Of a stretch of DNA of 64,000 nt, positions 63,806-64,000 are shown one piece after another. The notes beneath the pieces were generated by a model that did not search any database, was not told where the DNA came from, and was given only the letters and a program-made list of their open reading frames with translations. This DNA comes from Spodoptera frugiperda. Lineage: Eukaryota > Arthropoda > Insecta > Lepidoptera > Noctuidae. Each line of letters opens with the position of its first letter. Position 1 is the stretch's first letter. Position numbers and translations under genes: made by a program. The stretch spans positions 8,990,001 through 9,054,000 of the forward strand of contig NC_064215.1 of NCBI RefSeq assembly GCF_023101765.2, given 5' to 3'.

Positions 63806-64000
63806 CGAATAACGACAAAAGTTTTGCTACGATAACATTCATAATTATTATTCTCTGTTTAACATTTTGGACTGAGAACCTACAGTTAACTGTTTTATCT
63901 ACAAAGAGGTTAATAAAAACTCCCGAACAATACTCATCTGTCGTGTAAAACTTCTAAGGAAACAAAACAAATAAAAAAGCAAAGAATTTGTCCTCCGTAC

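Overview
The window looks like nuclear DNA from a moth or butterfly (Lepidoptera), most likely a noctuoid moth. The background is AT-rich and introns are present. The DNA is packed with dispersed repeats typical of lepidopteran genomes: two tRNA-derived SINE families with intact pol III box sequences, truncated LINE 3' ends, and many hairpin-type MITEs. The species assignment is inference from repeat style only. I see no bacterial operons, CRISPR arrays or viral genes.

Three host genes are supported. (1) On the + strand, two coding exons (4713-4893 and 6854-7304) encode the last ~210 residues of a RASD (Dexras1/Rhes)-type Ras-like GTPase. They carry the NKCD guanine-specificity motif, an ETSAKK motif and a C-terminal CVIQ prenylation box. 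The exons for the P-loop and switch regions are not in the window and presumably lie upstream. (2) On the - strand, 19999-19864 joined to 18855-18194 encodes a complete 265-residue MADF-BESS protein. (3) On the - strand, 43610-43439 joined to 41603-41092 encodes a second complete MADF-BESS protein of 227 residues. In both MADF genes the only coding intron is phase 1 and lies at the same place in the MADF domain, seven residues before the conserved Trp. The second gene's intron holds a dead, 5'-truncated R1/I-like LINE in the same orientation as the gene.

Layout: 1-4.7 kb, repeats and intron or upstream DNA of the RASD gene. 4.7-7.7 kb, RASD exons and 3' UTR. 7.9-18.1 kb, a MITE and SINE field. 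18.2-20.3 kb, MADF gene 1 with a CpG-rich 5' end. 20.3-39 kb, repeats only, including a local duplication at 31.8-32.4 kb. 39.1-40.1 kb, a decayed DNA transposon. 40.4-43.9 kb, MADF gene 2 with two MITEs in its 3' flank. 44-64 kb, repeats only, including a 137-bp-arm near-perfect palindrome at 56.7-57.0 kb and nested insertions at 61.3-62.4 kb.

Short names used in the entries: SINE-A (tRNA-derived, head like cctcgttggtcaagtgg); SINE-B (tRNA-derived, head like cacggttggcgcggtgg); repeat C (gagagccatgcttcgg ... ccatgggcggcg); repeat D (ttagtcagtaagagtctgac, tail ccccctcaaaa); repeat E (ggccactgctgaccaaagg); repeat G (cctgtctcccatgggggtag); repeat J (acttgaaactagtcgagtt); MITE-B, -C, -D, -E, -F and -K for separate hairpin families. 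These are working labels, not database names. Boundaries of repeats are by eye and may be off by tens of bases.
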